A DNA stretch of 16,670 nucleotides, taken from JANQRV01 sp964533785. Lineage in GTDB: Bacteria; Bacteroidota; Bacteroidia; Chitinophagales; Saprospiraceae. The notes beneath the pieces were generated by a model. That model ran no database searches. It had not been told where the DNA came from and saw only the letters and a program-made list of their open reading frames with translations. Every line of letters begins with the position of its first letter. Position 1 is the first letter of the stretch. The stretch covers positions 1 through 16,670 of the forward strand of contig CAZHNG010000128.1 in the NCBI GenBank assembly GCA_964533785.1, read 5' to 3'. The position numbers were made by a program, and so were the translations under genes. Positions 7,817 through 15,600 of the stretch are shown in pieces.

Positions 7817-7981
7817 GAAATCCTTAGGTGTAGGCGGGGTTCGATAAAAATTTTAAGAGACGAAGTCTCGAAAAATCAAAGATTTCAAGAGTTCTTTAAC
7901 TCGATACTATAAATTAACTCTTAATCTGACGGCTATGGTATGGCCGGCAGGTGGAATCTGCTCTATTACTTAAAAGCCAAA

Positions 7982-9415
7982 TCATTCCACCACCAGTTTA
8001 ACCGTATCCAATTCCTCCGCTATTTTCAGTACCTCTACCAGTTTTCTTTGATCATAGCGGCGGCGGCTCGTAGATTTCCCCGGTTGCCAAGATAAGATGA
8101 ATGTTGGAATTGTGAACATTGCAGTGTCATTTATTGGTGTTTGGGCATTGGCAAAATACAAGCTTTTCAAATCGGGAAAGGCAGCCTGTGCGATCTTAAC
8201 GGTTCTGGGGGACACCGATGTATATGCTTTTATACTATCGATCTGATTTTGTAATTGATCGATTTGCCGGGCTTGTTCTGACCGGATTTTGTTGCTTTCA
8301 GTGATTTGCTTTTGCACTTGTTCAATACTTTTAAAACGCAGTTCCATTTTATCAAATTCATCCTGGTTGATGGCCGAACTTTGGAGAAATTCCAGTCGTA
8401 CGCTATCCATTCGGAAATCGTCTTGTAAAAGTGCCTGAAAATATTGAATAGAATCTTCGGGGAGTGGATTCCCCATGAGCTCTAAAAAGAAAACGCGCTT
8501 CTCCCCGTTTTTTCTAATTTCATAGATACTACTTTGTCGCTGGTCCGAATCCAAATATTGATCAATAAAATTTTCTACTTTCTTTTGGGCTTGTTTTTCC
8601 GTATAGATATTCAAAAGGATCTGGACGCTGGGCACGATAAGCAATAAGCTGAAAATGAAGAGAATGAACCGGTTGCGGCGAGCTTCAGCTTTGTTGACGA
8701 AAGTTTTTAATGGAAACTTAAGTAACTTAATGATAAAATAGGCGGTCGCTGCGATAAAAAAGGAGTTCAGAAAGAACAAATAAAAAGAGTTTTGGGCTAT
8801 ACCGGCACCAACACCGGAGCCCAGGGTATTCCAATTGGCAATCCCGAAACCGGTCACACAAAGGGGAGGCATCAGGGCGGTAGCAATGGCAACACCCGGT
8901 ATGGCATTCGATTTATCTTTTCTCGTAGTGGAAATGATACCGGCAAATCCGCCAAAAATGGCCACGAGGCCGTCGAGTAGGGTAGGGGCGGTCCTGGCCC
9001 GGATCTCATCGGTAATATCTCCAAAAGGGGTGATGTAAAAATACAAGGTGCTGGTTATTAGTGCGATAAGGATGCTGATGAGAAAGTTGCGCAAAGCAAT
9101 AAAAAGCGTGTTCCGGTCATTGATGGCAACGCCCAAACCAATGCCAAGTATCGGGGACATTAAAGGAGAAATTAACATCGCTCCGATGATGACCGCCGGA
9201 GAATTGAGGTCCAATCCCAGAGAAGCGATCATGATCGAACAGATCAGCATCCAGGCATTGGCGCCTGACATTTTTTTGTTGTTCTTGATGTCAATAATAG
9301 TACCTTCCCGGTCACTGCCGGTTTCAAGATTGAACAAGGCTTTAAACCATTCTTTTGTGGCTTGCCATAATTGCTGGGAGGGAGTTTCTAAGTTGTTGTT
9401 ATTTGGGCTATTCAT
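7982..9415 (-). CDS. DUF389 (TIGR00341-type) integral membrane protein
   Basis: The 477-residue protein has a soluble N-terminus and then about seven hydrophobic segments (roughly 53-72, 74-98, 104-128, 146-162, 171-192, 209-232 and 249-271). The second and fifth carry the DUF389 signatures AVIIGAMLISPLMSPILGIG and AIPGVAIATALMPPLCVTGF. A soluble C-terminal half follows, with a coiled coil at about 365-400 and a small alpha/beta domain to the end. The molecular function of DUF389 proteins is not established, so none is assigned. I chose the ATG at 9413-9415 (MNSPNNNN); a TTG six codons upstream also opens the frame but has nothing to recommend it. It starts 45 bp after the lolD stop codon on the same strand, so the two are probably one operon. 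Confidence 0.85.
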   Translation of the reverse strand: MNSPNNNNLETPSQQLWQATKEWFKALFNLETGSDREGTIIDIKNNKKMSGANAWMLICSIMIASLGLDLNSPAVIIGAMLISPLMSPILGIGLGVAINDRNTLFIALRNFLISILIALITSTLYFYITPFGDITDEIRARTAPTLLDGLVAIFGGFAGIISTTRKDKSNAIPGVAIATALMPPLCVTGFGIANWNTLGSGVGAGIAQNSFYLFFLNSFFIAATAYFIIKLLKFPLKTFVNKAEARRNRFILFIFSLLLIVPSVQILLNIYTEKQAQKKVENFIDQYLDSDQRQSSIYEIRKNGEKRVFFLELMGNPLPEDSIQYFQALLQDDFRMDSVRLEFLQSSAINQDEFDKMELRFKSIEQVQKQITESNKIRSEQARQIDQLQNQIDSIKAYTSVSPRTVKIAQAAFPDLKSLYFANAQTPINDTAMFTIPTFILSWQPGKSTSRRRYDQRKLVEVLKIAEELDTVKLVVE

Positions 9416-9460
9416 AAGACATCGTTTAGACAAGTCTATTAAGCGTTAGGCCAGTCTTTG

Positions 9461-10108
9461 TCACAATTTTCCATCCTCCATTTCGAGGATGCGGTCACTC
9501 ATTTCTGCCAATTCCATATTATGCGTTACAATAATAAAGGTTTGTCCGAAATCTTTCCTCAGACTAAATAACAATTGATGTAATTCCTGGGAAGATTGAG
9601 AATCCAGATTTCCCGAAGGTTCATCGGCGAAAACGACCGAAGGCTGATTGATCAAAGCTCTGGCCACCGCTACCCTTTGCTGTTCGCCGCCGGAAAGCTG
9701 GTTGGGTTTATGGTCTAAGCGTTCGGCAAGACCGAGATAATCCAGTAATTCAAGGGCTTTTTTCCGGGCATTGGACTCCGACACCTTATTGATAAATGCC
9801 GGGATACAAACGTTCTCCACGGCGGTAAACTCCGGTAGCAAGTGATGAAACTGGAAAATAAAACCAATGCTTTGATTGCGAAAGGAGGCAAGTTTCTTCC
9901 GGTTCAAATTTAAAATATCCTGGTTGTCAAAATAAAGTTCGCCGGAGTCCGGCTTGTCTAATGTACCTAAAATATGCAGTAAAGTGCTTTTCCCCGCTCC
10001 CGATTTCCCGACAATAGAGACCACCTCTCCTTTTTCGATCTCAATATCAACACCTTTCAGTACGTGTAACTGGCCGAACGACTTGTGAATATTCTTCGCT
10101 TTGATCAA
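9461..10108 (-). CDS. lolD: LolD-type ABC transporter ATP-binding protein
   Basis: This is a complete 215-residue ABC ATPase. Walker A is GKSGAGKST (34-42), the Q-loop Gln is at 86, the signature LSGGEQQ spans 138-144, Walker B is VVFADEP (158-164), the D-loop is SGNLD (165-169), and the switch His is at 196. After the Q-loop, FQFHHLLPEFTAVENV (85-100) closely resembles E. coli LolD, which powers release of outer-membrane lipoproteins from the inner membrane to LolA. MacB/FtsE-like exporters share parts of this pattern, so the substrate is inferred. No LolC/E-type permease is in this window. The start codon is TTG (complement of 10106-10108). It gives MIKAKNIHKSFG, the normal beginning of the fold, and no in-frame ATG occurs between it and the upstream stop. 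The DUF389 gene follows after 45 bp. Confidence 0.88.
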   Translation of the reverse strand: MIKAKNIHKSFGQLHVLKGVDIEIEKGEVVSIVGKSGAGKSTLLHILGTLDKPDSGELYFDNQDILNLNRKKLASFRNQSIGFIFQFHHLLPEFTAVENVCIPAFINKVSESNARKKALELLDYLGLAERLDHKPNQLSGGEQQRVAVARALINQPSVVFADEPSGNLDSQSSQELHQLLFSLRKDFGQTFIIVTHNMELAEMSDRILEMEDGKL

Positions 10109-10179
10109 TGGTAGATTGTTTTGCGGGTCAAAATAGGAAAAATATTGAAATTAGTCCCAGCGGCACGATATATTGGCAA

Positions 10180-10214
10180 GGTCTGGTATCTGGCATCTAT
10201 CATCTGGCATCTAA
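10180..10214 (-). repeat. Heptamer array C (YYAGAYG family)
   Basis: Five units on the plus strand: GGTCTGG, TATCTGG, CATCTAT, CATCTGG, CATCTAA. On the minus strand they read TTAGATG, CCAGATG, ATAGATG, CCAGATA, CCAGACC. Its right end merges with the A-run that forms the T-tract of the adjoining minus-strand terminator. Confidence 0.7.
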
Positions 10215-10345
10215 AAAAAAGAGCGGCACTTGGAAGTCCGCTCTTGTAAGAAATCACCCGACTGTTATTATGAAGGATTGAAATAAAAGTTTATTCTCTT
10301 AAATCAATGTTTTGTATCTTTTAATTCCGTCGTAAAGTTAAAAAC
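10211..10345 (-). ncRNA. Possible small RNA or attenuated leader upstream of lolD
   Basis: The only reason for this call is the orphan terminator at 10213-10245. Something transcribed leftward should end there, and there is no open frame with an ATG of useful length to its right. The right boundary is a guess within the AT-rich stretch, and no firm promoter was found. Either a short RNA of about 100-130 nt ends here, or the lolD-DUF389 transcript starts upstream and is partly terminated before lolD. I recognise no RNA family. Confidence 0.25.
10213..10245 (-). terminator. Strong intrinsic terminator on the minus strand without an obvious gene
   Basis: The stem 219-226/238-245 of this kilobase (AAGAGCGG at 10219-10226, CCGCTCTT at 10238-10245) is 8 bp and GC-rich. 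On the minus strand it is followed directly by a run of eight T (complement of 10213-10220). On the plus strand no T-run follows, so it works only leftward. The only genes in that direction start at 10108; to the right the next gene is on the other strand. It therefore ends either an unannotated RNA or a lolD leader. Confidence 0.8.
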
Positions 10346-10404
10346 AAAAATAGAAAACGGAAAGGATTTGTTAATTTAATCTTAAATTTTTGTGGAATAG
10401 AGGG

Positions 10405-10439
10405 AGAGACACTAGATGCCAGACGCTAGACTTTAGACT
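10405..10439 (+). repeat. Heptamer array D (YYAGAYG family)
   Basis: Five units: AGAGACA, CTAGATG, CCAGACG, CTAGACT, TTAGACT. It is opposite in orientation to array C, 190 bp away. The two share an 11-bp inverted match (TCTGGCATCTA at 10203-10213; TAGATGCCAGA at 10413-10423). Confidence 0.7.
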
Positions 10440-10620
10440 GCAAGGGGTTGATAGTGAGCGATTTGTGTGTGGCGGTGGTAGTTTTGTCCTGGTGAAAAAA
10501 TTATCCGGATTTTTGGTGCGAAAGATCAATTGGAAGACTTGGAAATCTGTTGGCTGTCAACGATTGCTGAACAAAGCGAATTTTCTTTCGTTGCAATCTA
10601 GTCCCAAAGTTAAAATTTTC

Positions 10621-12171
10621 ATGAAAAAAACGTACCAAACACTACGGCTTATTCTTGGCGATCAGTTGAATTACCATCATTCCTGGTATGAATCCAAAGA
10701 CGAAACGACCTTATACGTTATCATGGAGGTCAAAGAAGAAGCTACTTATGTCAAGCACCACATCCAAAAGGTAGCCGGATTTTTCCTAGCCATGCGTGCT
10801 TTTGCAAAATATCTTGAGGATAATGGACACGATGTACTGTACCTGAAACTCGATGACGAAAAGAATAAACATGCCATCAATAGAAATATTAGCTGGCTAA
10901 TTCCGGAATACAATATCCAGCATTTTGAATATCAACTACCCGACGAATACCGCTTGGATGAACAACTGCGGGAATTGAGTTCTTCTGTTTCTGCAACGGT
11001 CAAAGCATACGACACGGAACATTTTTTGAGTGAGCGAGCGGAAGTGGAAAAACTTTTCGAAGGAAAGAAGCAGTATTTGATGGAAACCTTTTACCGCTAT
11101 ATGCGGAAGAAGTACAACATCCTGCTGGAAGAAGACGGCGAATCCCCCCTTGGCGGGAGCTGGAACTACGATCAGGAAAACCGGAAGAAATTACCAAAAA
11201 AGCATGAATTGCCAAAACCTTTCCATTTTAATAAAGAGGTAGGTGATATCGTTACTCTATTGAAAAATAAAGGTGTCGAAACGATAGGGGAGATCGATGA
11301 GAACCATTTCACCTGGCCGACAACCCGGGAGGATGCCCTCGAGGCGCTGGACCATTTTTTGAAGATAAGATTGGTTCATTTTGGCACTTACCAGGACGCG
11401 ATGACCGAACGCGATTACCTGTTGTATCATTCCCGTCTTTCTTTTGCGTTGAATACCAAAATGTTGCACCCGTTGGAGGTAGTAGAGGCCATAGAGTCGT
11501 ATTGGCGAAAGCATCAGGATAGCATCGGCATTGCCCAGGCGGAAGGTTTTATCCGTCAGGTTCTTGGCTGGCGGGAATACATGCGGGGCATCTATTGGGC
11601 GAAAATGCCGGAATTTGCGGAAAAAAACTATTTCGATCATCAGGCCAAGCTGCCCGCATGGTACTGGACCGGTAAAACGAAGATGAATTGCCTGCAGCAT
11701 GCAGTCGGACAGTCCCTCAGTCATGCTTACGCTCACCATATTCAAAGGTTGATGATCACTGGGAATTTTGCCTTGTTATTGGGCGTTCATCCCGATGAAG
11801 TAGATGCCTGGTACCTCGGGATATACATCGATGCTATCGAATGGGTGGAAATTACCAATACCAGGGGCATGAGTCAATTTGCGGATGGGGGTATCGTGGG
11901 CACAAAACCTTACGTATCCAGTGCCAATTACATCCATAAAATGAGCGATTATTGTACCAACTGCCACTACAATAAAAAGGAGAAATACGGTAATAAGGCC
12001 TGTCCCTTCAACAGTTTGTATTGGGAATTTTACGATCGCCACCGCGATAAGCTGGGCAATAACCCACGGATCGGGATGATGTACCGGGTTTGGGATCGTT
12101 ATTCGGATGAGGAGAAAGAGAAAATTTTAAAACAGGCACATGAGTTTAAAGAAAATGTGGATGAATTGTGA
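10621..12171 (+). CDS. phrB: FeS-cluster bacterial cryptochrome/photolyase, (6-4) photolyase type
   Basis: The 516-residue flavoprotein uses blue/near-UV light and FAD to repair (6-4) photoproducts in DNA. The N-terminal alpha/beta domain starts TLRLILGDQLN; the helical FAD domain follows from about residue 240. Four cysteines (357, 445, 448, 461) have the spacing 88-3-13. As I recall them, the [4Fe-4S] ligands of Agrobacterium PhrB (350, 438, 441, 454) have the same spacing. A constant +7 shift also places His372/His373 on PhrB His365/366, Tyr431 on Tyr424, Trp397/Tyr398 on Trp390/Tyr391 and Trp349 on Trp342, so catalytic and electron-transfer residues appear intact. I chose the ATG at 10621 because the fold begins there; 77 further upstream codons are open but start at TTG and run through repeat DNA. 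The phrB symbol follows Agrobacterium and not the E. coli CPD enzyme. Apparently monocistronic. Confidence 0.93.
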   Translation: MKKTYQTLRLILGDQLNYHHSWYESKDETTLYVIMEVKEEATYVKHHIQKVAGFFLAMRAFAKYLEDNGHDVLYLKLDDEKNKHAINRNISWLIPEYNIQHFEYQLPDEYRLDEQLRELSSSVSATVKAYDTEHFLSERAEVEKLFEGKKQYLMETFYRYMRKKYNILLEEDGESPLGGSWNYDQENRKKLPKKHELPKPFHFNKEVGDIVTLLKNKGVETIGEIDENHFTWPTTREDALEALDHFLKIRLVHFGTYQDAMTERDYLLYHSRLSFALNTKMLHPLEVVEAIESYWRKHQDSIGIAQAEGFIRQVLGWREYMRGIYWAKMPEFAEKNYFDHQAKLPAWYWTGKTKMNCLQHAVGQSLSHAYAHHIQRLMITGNFALLLGVHPDEVDAWYLGIYIDAIEWVEITNTRGMSQFADGGIVGTKPYVSSANYIHKMSDYCTNCHYNKKEKYGNKACPFNSLYWEFYDRHRDKLGNNPRIGMMYRVWDRYSDEEKEKILKQAHEFKENVDEL

Positions 12172-12177
12172 TGGATA

Positions 12178-12233
12178 TTAGATGCTCATGGTTCATCGCT
12201 CATTCATCATTGCCCATCGCTCATTCATCGAAT
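12178..12233 (+). repeat. CAT-type heptamer array
   Basis: The units TTAGATG, CTCATGG, TTCATCG, CTCATTC, ATCATTG, CCCATCG, CTCATTC and a partial ATCGAAT run in unbroken 7-bp register. The first matches the YYAGAYG family. The rest share a different core, CAT at positions 3-5 (YYCATYG), so the two families appear fused here. Confidence 0.65.
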
Positions 12234-12431
12234 TATCTCCTTGCTCTGTACAAAATGTCAGATAAATGGCAGCGCATGTTTGTGCAGATAACTATTTTCG
12301 TACGTCAAACTGTTGCGTAATAAAGACAATTGGGATTTCGGCCTATTATTTGTGCTGTTGAGATTCCGGTATCAGATAATACTCCTTTTAGATTAGCAAC
12401 AGTGCTAAAATACATTACGAAAGGGTGACCG

Positions 12432-12458
12432 TTGAATCGTTTGCTCAAAGTATATTTC
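12432..12458 (+). promoter_or_regulatory. Possible Bacteroidota-type promoter for the M16 gene
   Basis: TATATTTC at 12451-12458 matches the Bacteroidota -7 consensus TAnnTTTG at all but the last base. A TTG lies 16 bp upstream (12432-12434), slightly closer than usual for the -33 element. Transcription would begin near 12465 and the leader would then contain the nonamer array. This is a weak prediction. Confidence 0.25.
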
Positions 12459-12498
12459 AGCCGAATACCTGGTTGAGGAGGTATTGGGTTTGTTTATA

Positions 12499-12561
12499 AT
12501 AAACTTCATAAACACTATAAACCTCATAAACACTATAAACCCCATAAACACTATAAACCTC
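12499..12561 (+). repeat. Nonamer tandem array, seven ATAAACNNN units
   Basis: Seven exact-length 9-bp units: ATAAACTTC, ATAAACACT, ATAAACCTC, ATAAACACT, ATAAACCCC, ATAAACACT, ATAAACCTC. Every second unit is ATAAACACT, giving an 18-bp superperiod. The array ends 54 bp before the chosen start codon of the peptidase gene. Confidence 0.9.
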
Positions 12562-12615
12562 AATAAATACGATCAACAAAAATTAAATCAAATTTGTAAA
12601 CCAAACTTAATATTG

Positions 12616-15600
12616 ATGAATATTAGAAAAACGGTAACTTCATTATTGGCCTTTTGGTTGTTTGGCGTGCTCCTGGTTGTAGGGCAAGACGTCAACCTTC
12701 CGGAAGGTGTTACAATGAATGCTTCAGTTGAAGGTATCACGGAATACCAATTAGAAAATGGATTGAAAGTTTTATTATTTCCCGATCCGTCCAAACCACA
12801 GGTGACGGTAAATGTCACTTACCTGGTAGGGTCGCGGCACGAAGATTACGGAGAAACGGGAATGGCTCACTTATTAGAACATTTGGTGTTTAAAGGAACA
12901 CCTACCCGACCAGACATTGCGAAGGAGTTGAAAGACCACGGTGCTTCTTTTAACGGTACCACCTGGTACGACCGTACCAACTATTTTGAAACCGTTAGTG
13001 CAACGGATGAGAACCTGGAATGGGCCATTGCCATGGAAGCAGACCGGATGGTGAATTCAAACATTGCCAAAGAAGATCTGGACAGCGAAATGACGGTAGT
13101 GCGTAATGAGTTTGAGATTGGTGAGAATGACCCCAGTGGCATATTGATGGAAAGGGTGATGTCAACTGCTTACTTGTGGCACAATTATGGAAAGACGACA
13201 ATTGGCGCCCGTGCCGATATTGAAAACGTTCCTATTGAGCGTTTACAGGCTTTCTACCGGGAATATTACCAGCCCGATAATGCGGTACTGACGATTGCCG
13301 GTAAGTTCGATACGGAAAAAACCTTGAACTGGGTTCAGGAATATTTTGGTGCCATTCCCAAGCCGGAACGCGAAATTATGCTGACCTACACCCGTGAGCC
13401 CGTCCAGGACGGAGAGCGTTCAGTGACCCTGCGTCGTACCGGTGATGTTCAGGTGGTTTCTGCTGCTTATCATATTAGCCCAGCCGTCCATCCGGATTAT
13501 CCGGCTTTGGCGGTTCTTACCGAAGTTTTAGCCGATGAACCTTCGGGTCGTTTGTATAAAGCCATGGTGGAATCCAAAAAGGCGTCAACTTTGTTTGGGT
13601 ATTCAGCTGCATTGAAAGAACCAGGATTCATTTATTTTTCTGCTGATGTGCTAAAAGAAAAATCCCTGGAAGAAGCCAAAGATGCTATGGTAAATCTATT
13701 GGATAACCTTTTGGATGAACCGATTACGGAAGAAGAAGTAGATCGTGGAAGGACCAGTCTATTAAAAAACTGGGAATTAGCTTTCAATGATTCGCGCCGT
13801 GTGGGAACCCTGATCAGTGAATACATCGCAAAAGGCGATTGGCGGTTGATGTTTTTGTACCGTGATTACCTGGAAGACGTGACGGTGGACGATGTCATGC
13901 GGGTAGCCGAAAATTACCTGAAGCCTTCTAACCGTACGATTGGTTATTTCATTCCCGAAAGTGAACCGGATCGTGCCGAAATTCCTGATGTAGACGATGT
14001 ACAGGCTTTAGTTGCCGATTATAAAGGTAGAGAAGCCATTGCGCAGGGAGAAGAATTCGATCCCTCTCCCGAAAATATTGAAAGCCGCGTTTCCCGGGAA
14101 GAAAATAAAAATGCGATTGATCTTGCTTTATTGCCCAAAGAGACACGTGGTGATGCGGTAGTGGCCAGGATGACTTTCCGTTTTGGTGACCTGGAAAAGC
14201 TTAAGGGAACTGGTAATGTTTCCGGTATGACGGCGTCTATGCTCAATAAAGGAACGCAAAGTAAAACGCGCCAGGAAATCCAGGATGCTTTTAATCAGTT
14301 AAAAGCCAGAGTCTTTTTCGGAGGAGGTGCAAACAATGTTTCAGTTAATATTGAAACGGAAAGAGATGCTTTACCGGAGGTGATCAAATTAGTAGGTGAG
14401 ATCATGAAGTCCCCTTCCTTCCCTGAGGAGGAATTTGAGAAACTAAAGGAGGAGCAACTGGCAAACATCGAGTCCCAACGTTCAGACCCGATGTATAAAA
14501 CGCAGATCTCTTTCTTTCGTACTTTGAATCCTTATCCTGAAGACGATCCGCGTTATATAGCGACTCCCGATGAGGAGATCGAGGGGATTAAAGAGACTAC
14601 CCTTGATGACCTAAAAGCCTTCTACGAAGAGTTTTACGGTGCGACGGATGCAACGGTATCCGTTGTAGGGGATTTTGATGAAACTGAAATCGAACAATTG
14701 ATCATGGAGGAGTTTGGGGATTGGGATAGCCCGGTGAAGTTTGAGCGCATCGCTTCTAAAGTATTCGATGTTGAACCCAAGAATGAGAAGATTGAGACAC
14801 CGGATAAAGCCAATGCAGTATTCTTCGCGGGTTTTGTTTTGCCGATGCGCGATGATCATCCCGATTACCCGGCTATGGTAATTGCCAATTATATGTTGGG
14901 TGGCGGTGGTTTGAGTTCTCGCCTGGCCAATCGTATTCGTCAGCAGGATGGATTGAGTTACGCCGTGGGGTCCTTCCTCAGCGCCAGTTCTTTGGATGAA
15001 AGAGCGCAGTTCGTAACTTATGCCATGTATGCACCAGAAAATTTGGAAAAATTAGAAGCAGCCTTCAACGAAGAGATCCAAAAAGCACTCGAAGGTGGTT
15101 TTACTGCTGAAGAACTAGCGGACGCTAAAAAAGGATGGTTACAAAACCAGGTAGTGGGTCGTTCTCAGGACGGTAGCCTGGCCGGTACGCTCAACAGCTA
15201 CTTGTACATCAACCGCGATATGATGTGGGATGCCGACTTGGAATCCAAAGTAGAAAACTTAACACTGGAACAGGTTAATCAAGCCTTGAAAAAACACCTG
15301 AAGCCGGAGAAATTCGTCGTGGTGAAAGCGGGTGATTTTGAAAATGCAGCGAAGAAAGCAGCCGAAGGTGAAGGTACTACAATGGATGCCGGTGATGTTT
15401 CTGCCGATGATGTGATTGATAACTTCCTTGAAGCCAGTGGTGGGGAAGAAAAACTGGCTGCAATCAAGTCCTTCAAAATGGTATCCAAAGGTACGGTGCA
15501 AAATATGGAAATCACTTCCACGCAGTACCAGAAAGAACCGAACAAAATGTTGATGGAGATTGCTGCGGGCGGTAATGTCATGCAGAAAATTGTCTTCGAC

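Larger units (their letters stand above)
7466..7981. other. Repeat-filled spacer between DUF389 gene and rocD
   Basis: No gene. From left to right it holds an imperfect T-rich direct repeat next to the rocD start (7471-7490 and 7491-7506), GC-rich heptamers (7518-7560), a CCCGCC/GGCGGG hairpin (7591-7617), nonamers (7621-7647), GC-rich heptamers again (7679-7720), an A/T hairpin (about 751-779 bases into the 7000s), and the inverted partner of the nonamer block (7783-7816). A second CCCGCC/GGCGGG hairpin (7811-7838) follows. Short open frames across it are by-products of these repeats. Confidence 0.6.
10109..10620. other. Divergent spacer between lolD and the photolyase gene
   Basis: This region must contain start signals for both flanking genes. 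It holds heptamer array C (10180-10214), a strong minus-strand terminator (10213-10245), an AT-rich stretch (10246-10400), heptamer array D (10405-10439), and a T/G-rich stretch up to the photolyase start. No protein-coding frame is convincing. The open frame running into the photolyase from 10390 begins at TTG and translates to a repeat-derived, non-conserved-looking stretch. Confidence 0.55.
12172..12615. other. Spacer between photolyase and M16 peptidase genes
   Basis: No gene. A CAT-type heptamer array (12178-12233) starts six bases after the photolyase stop codon. A middle stretch (12234-12430) shows only a weak 6-bp stem (355-360 with 397-402 of this kilobase). A possible promoter (12432-12458) and a nonamer array (12499-12561) then lie in the presumed leader of the peptidase gene. 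No intrinsic terminator is visible after the photolyase. Confidence 0.55.

Noticed and set aside
7724..7912. 62-residue plus-strand frame
   Set aside because: It crosses the A/T hairpin and the nonamer/CCCGCC repeats; the residues follow from the repeats and show no protein-like pattern.
10390..10620. 77-codon N-terminal extension of the photolyase from a TTG
   Set aside because: It runs through heptamer array D, has no domain character, and the photolyase fold begins exactly at the ATG at 10621.
12499..12561. CRISPR-like array
   Set aside because: Units are 7-9 bp without unique spacers, and no cas genes are present.
12484..12615. 44-codon extension of the M16 protein from a TTG
   Set aside because: It is open only because of the 9-bp repeats and would bury the signal peptide that follows the ATG at 12616.
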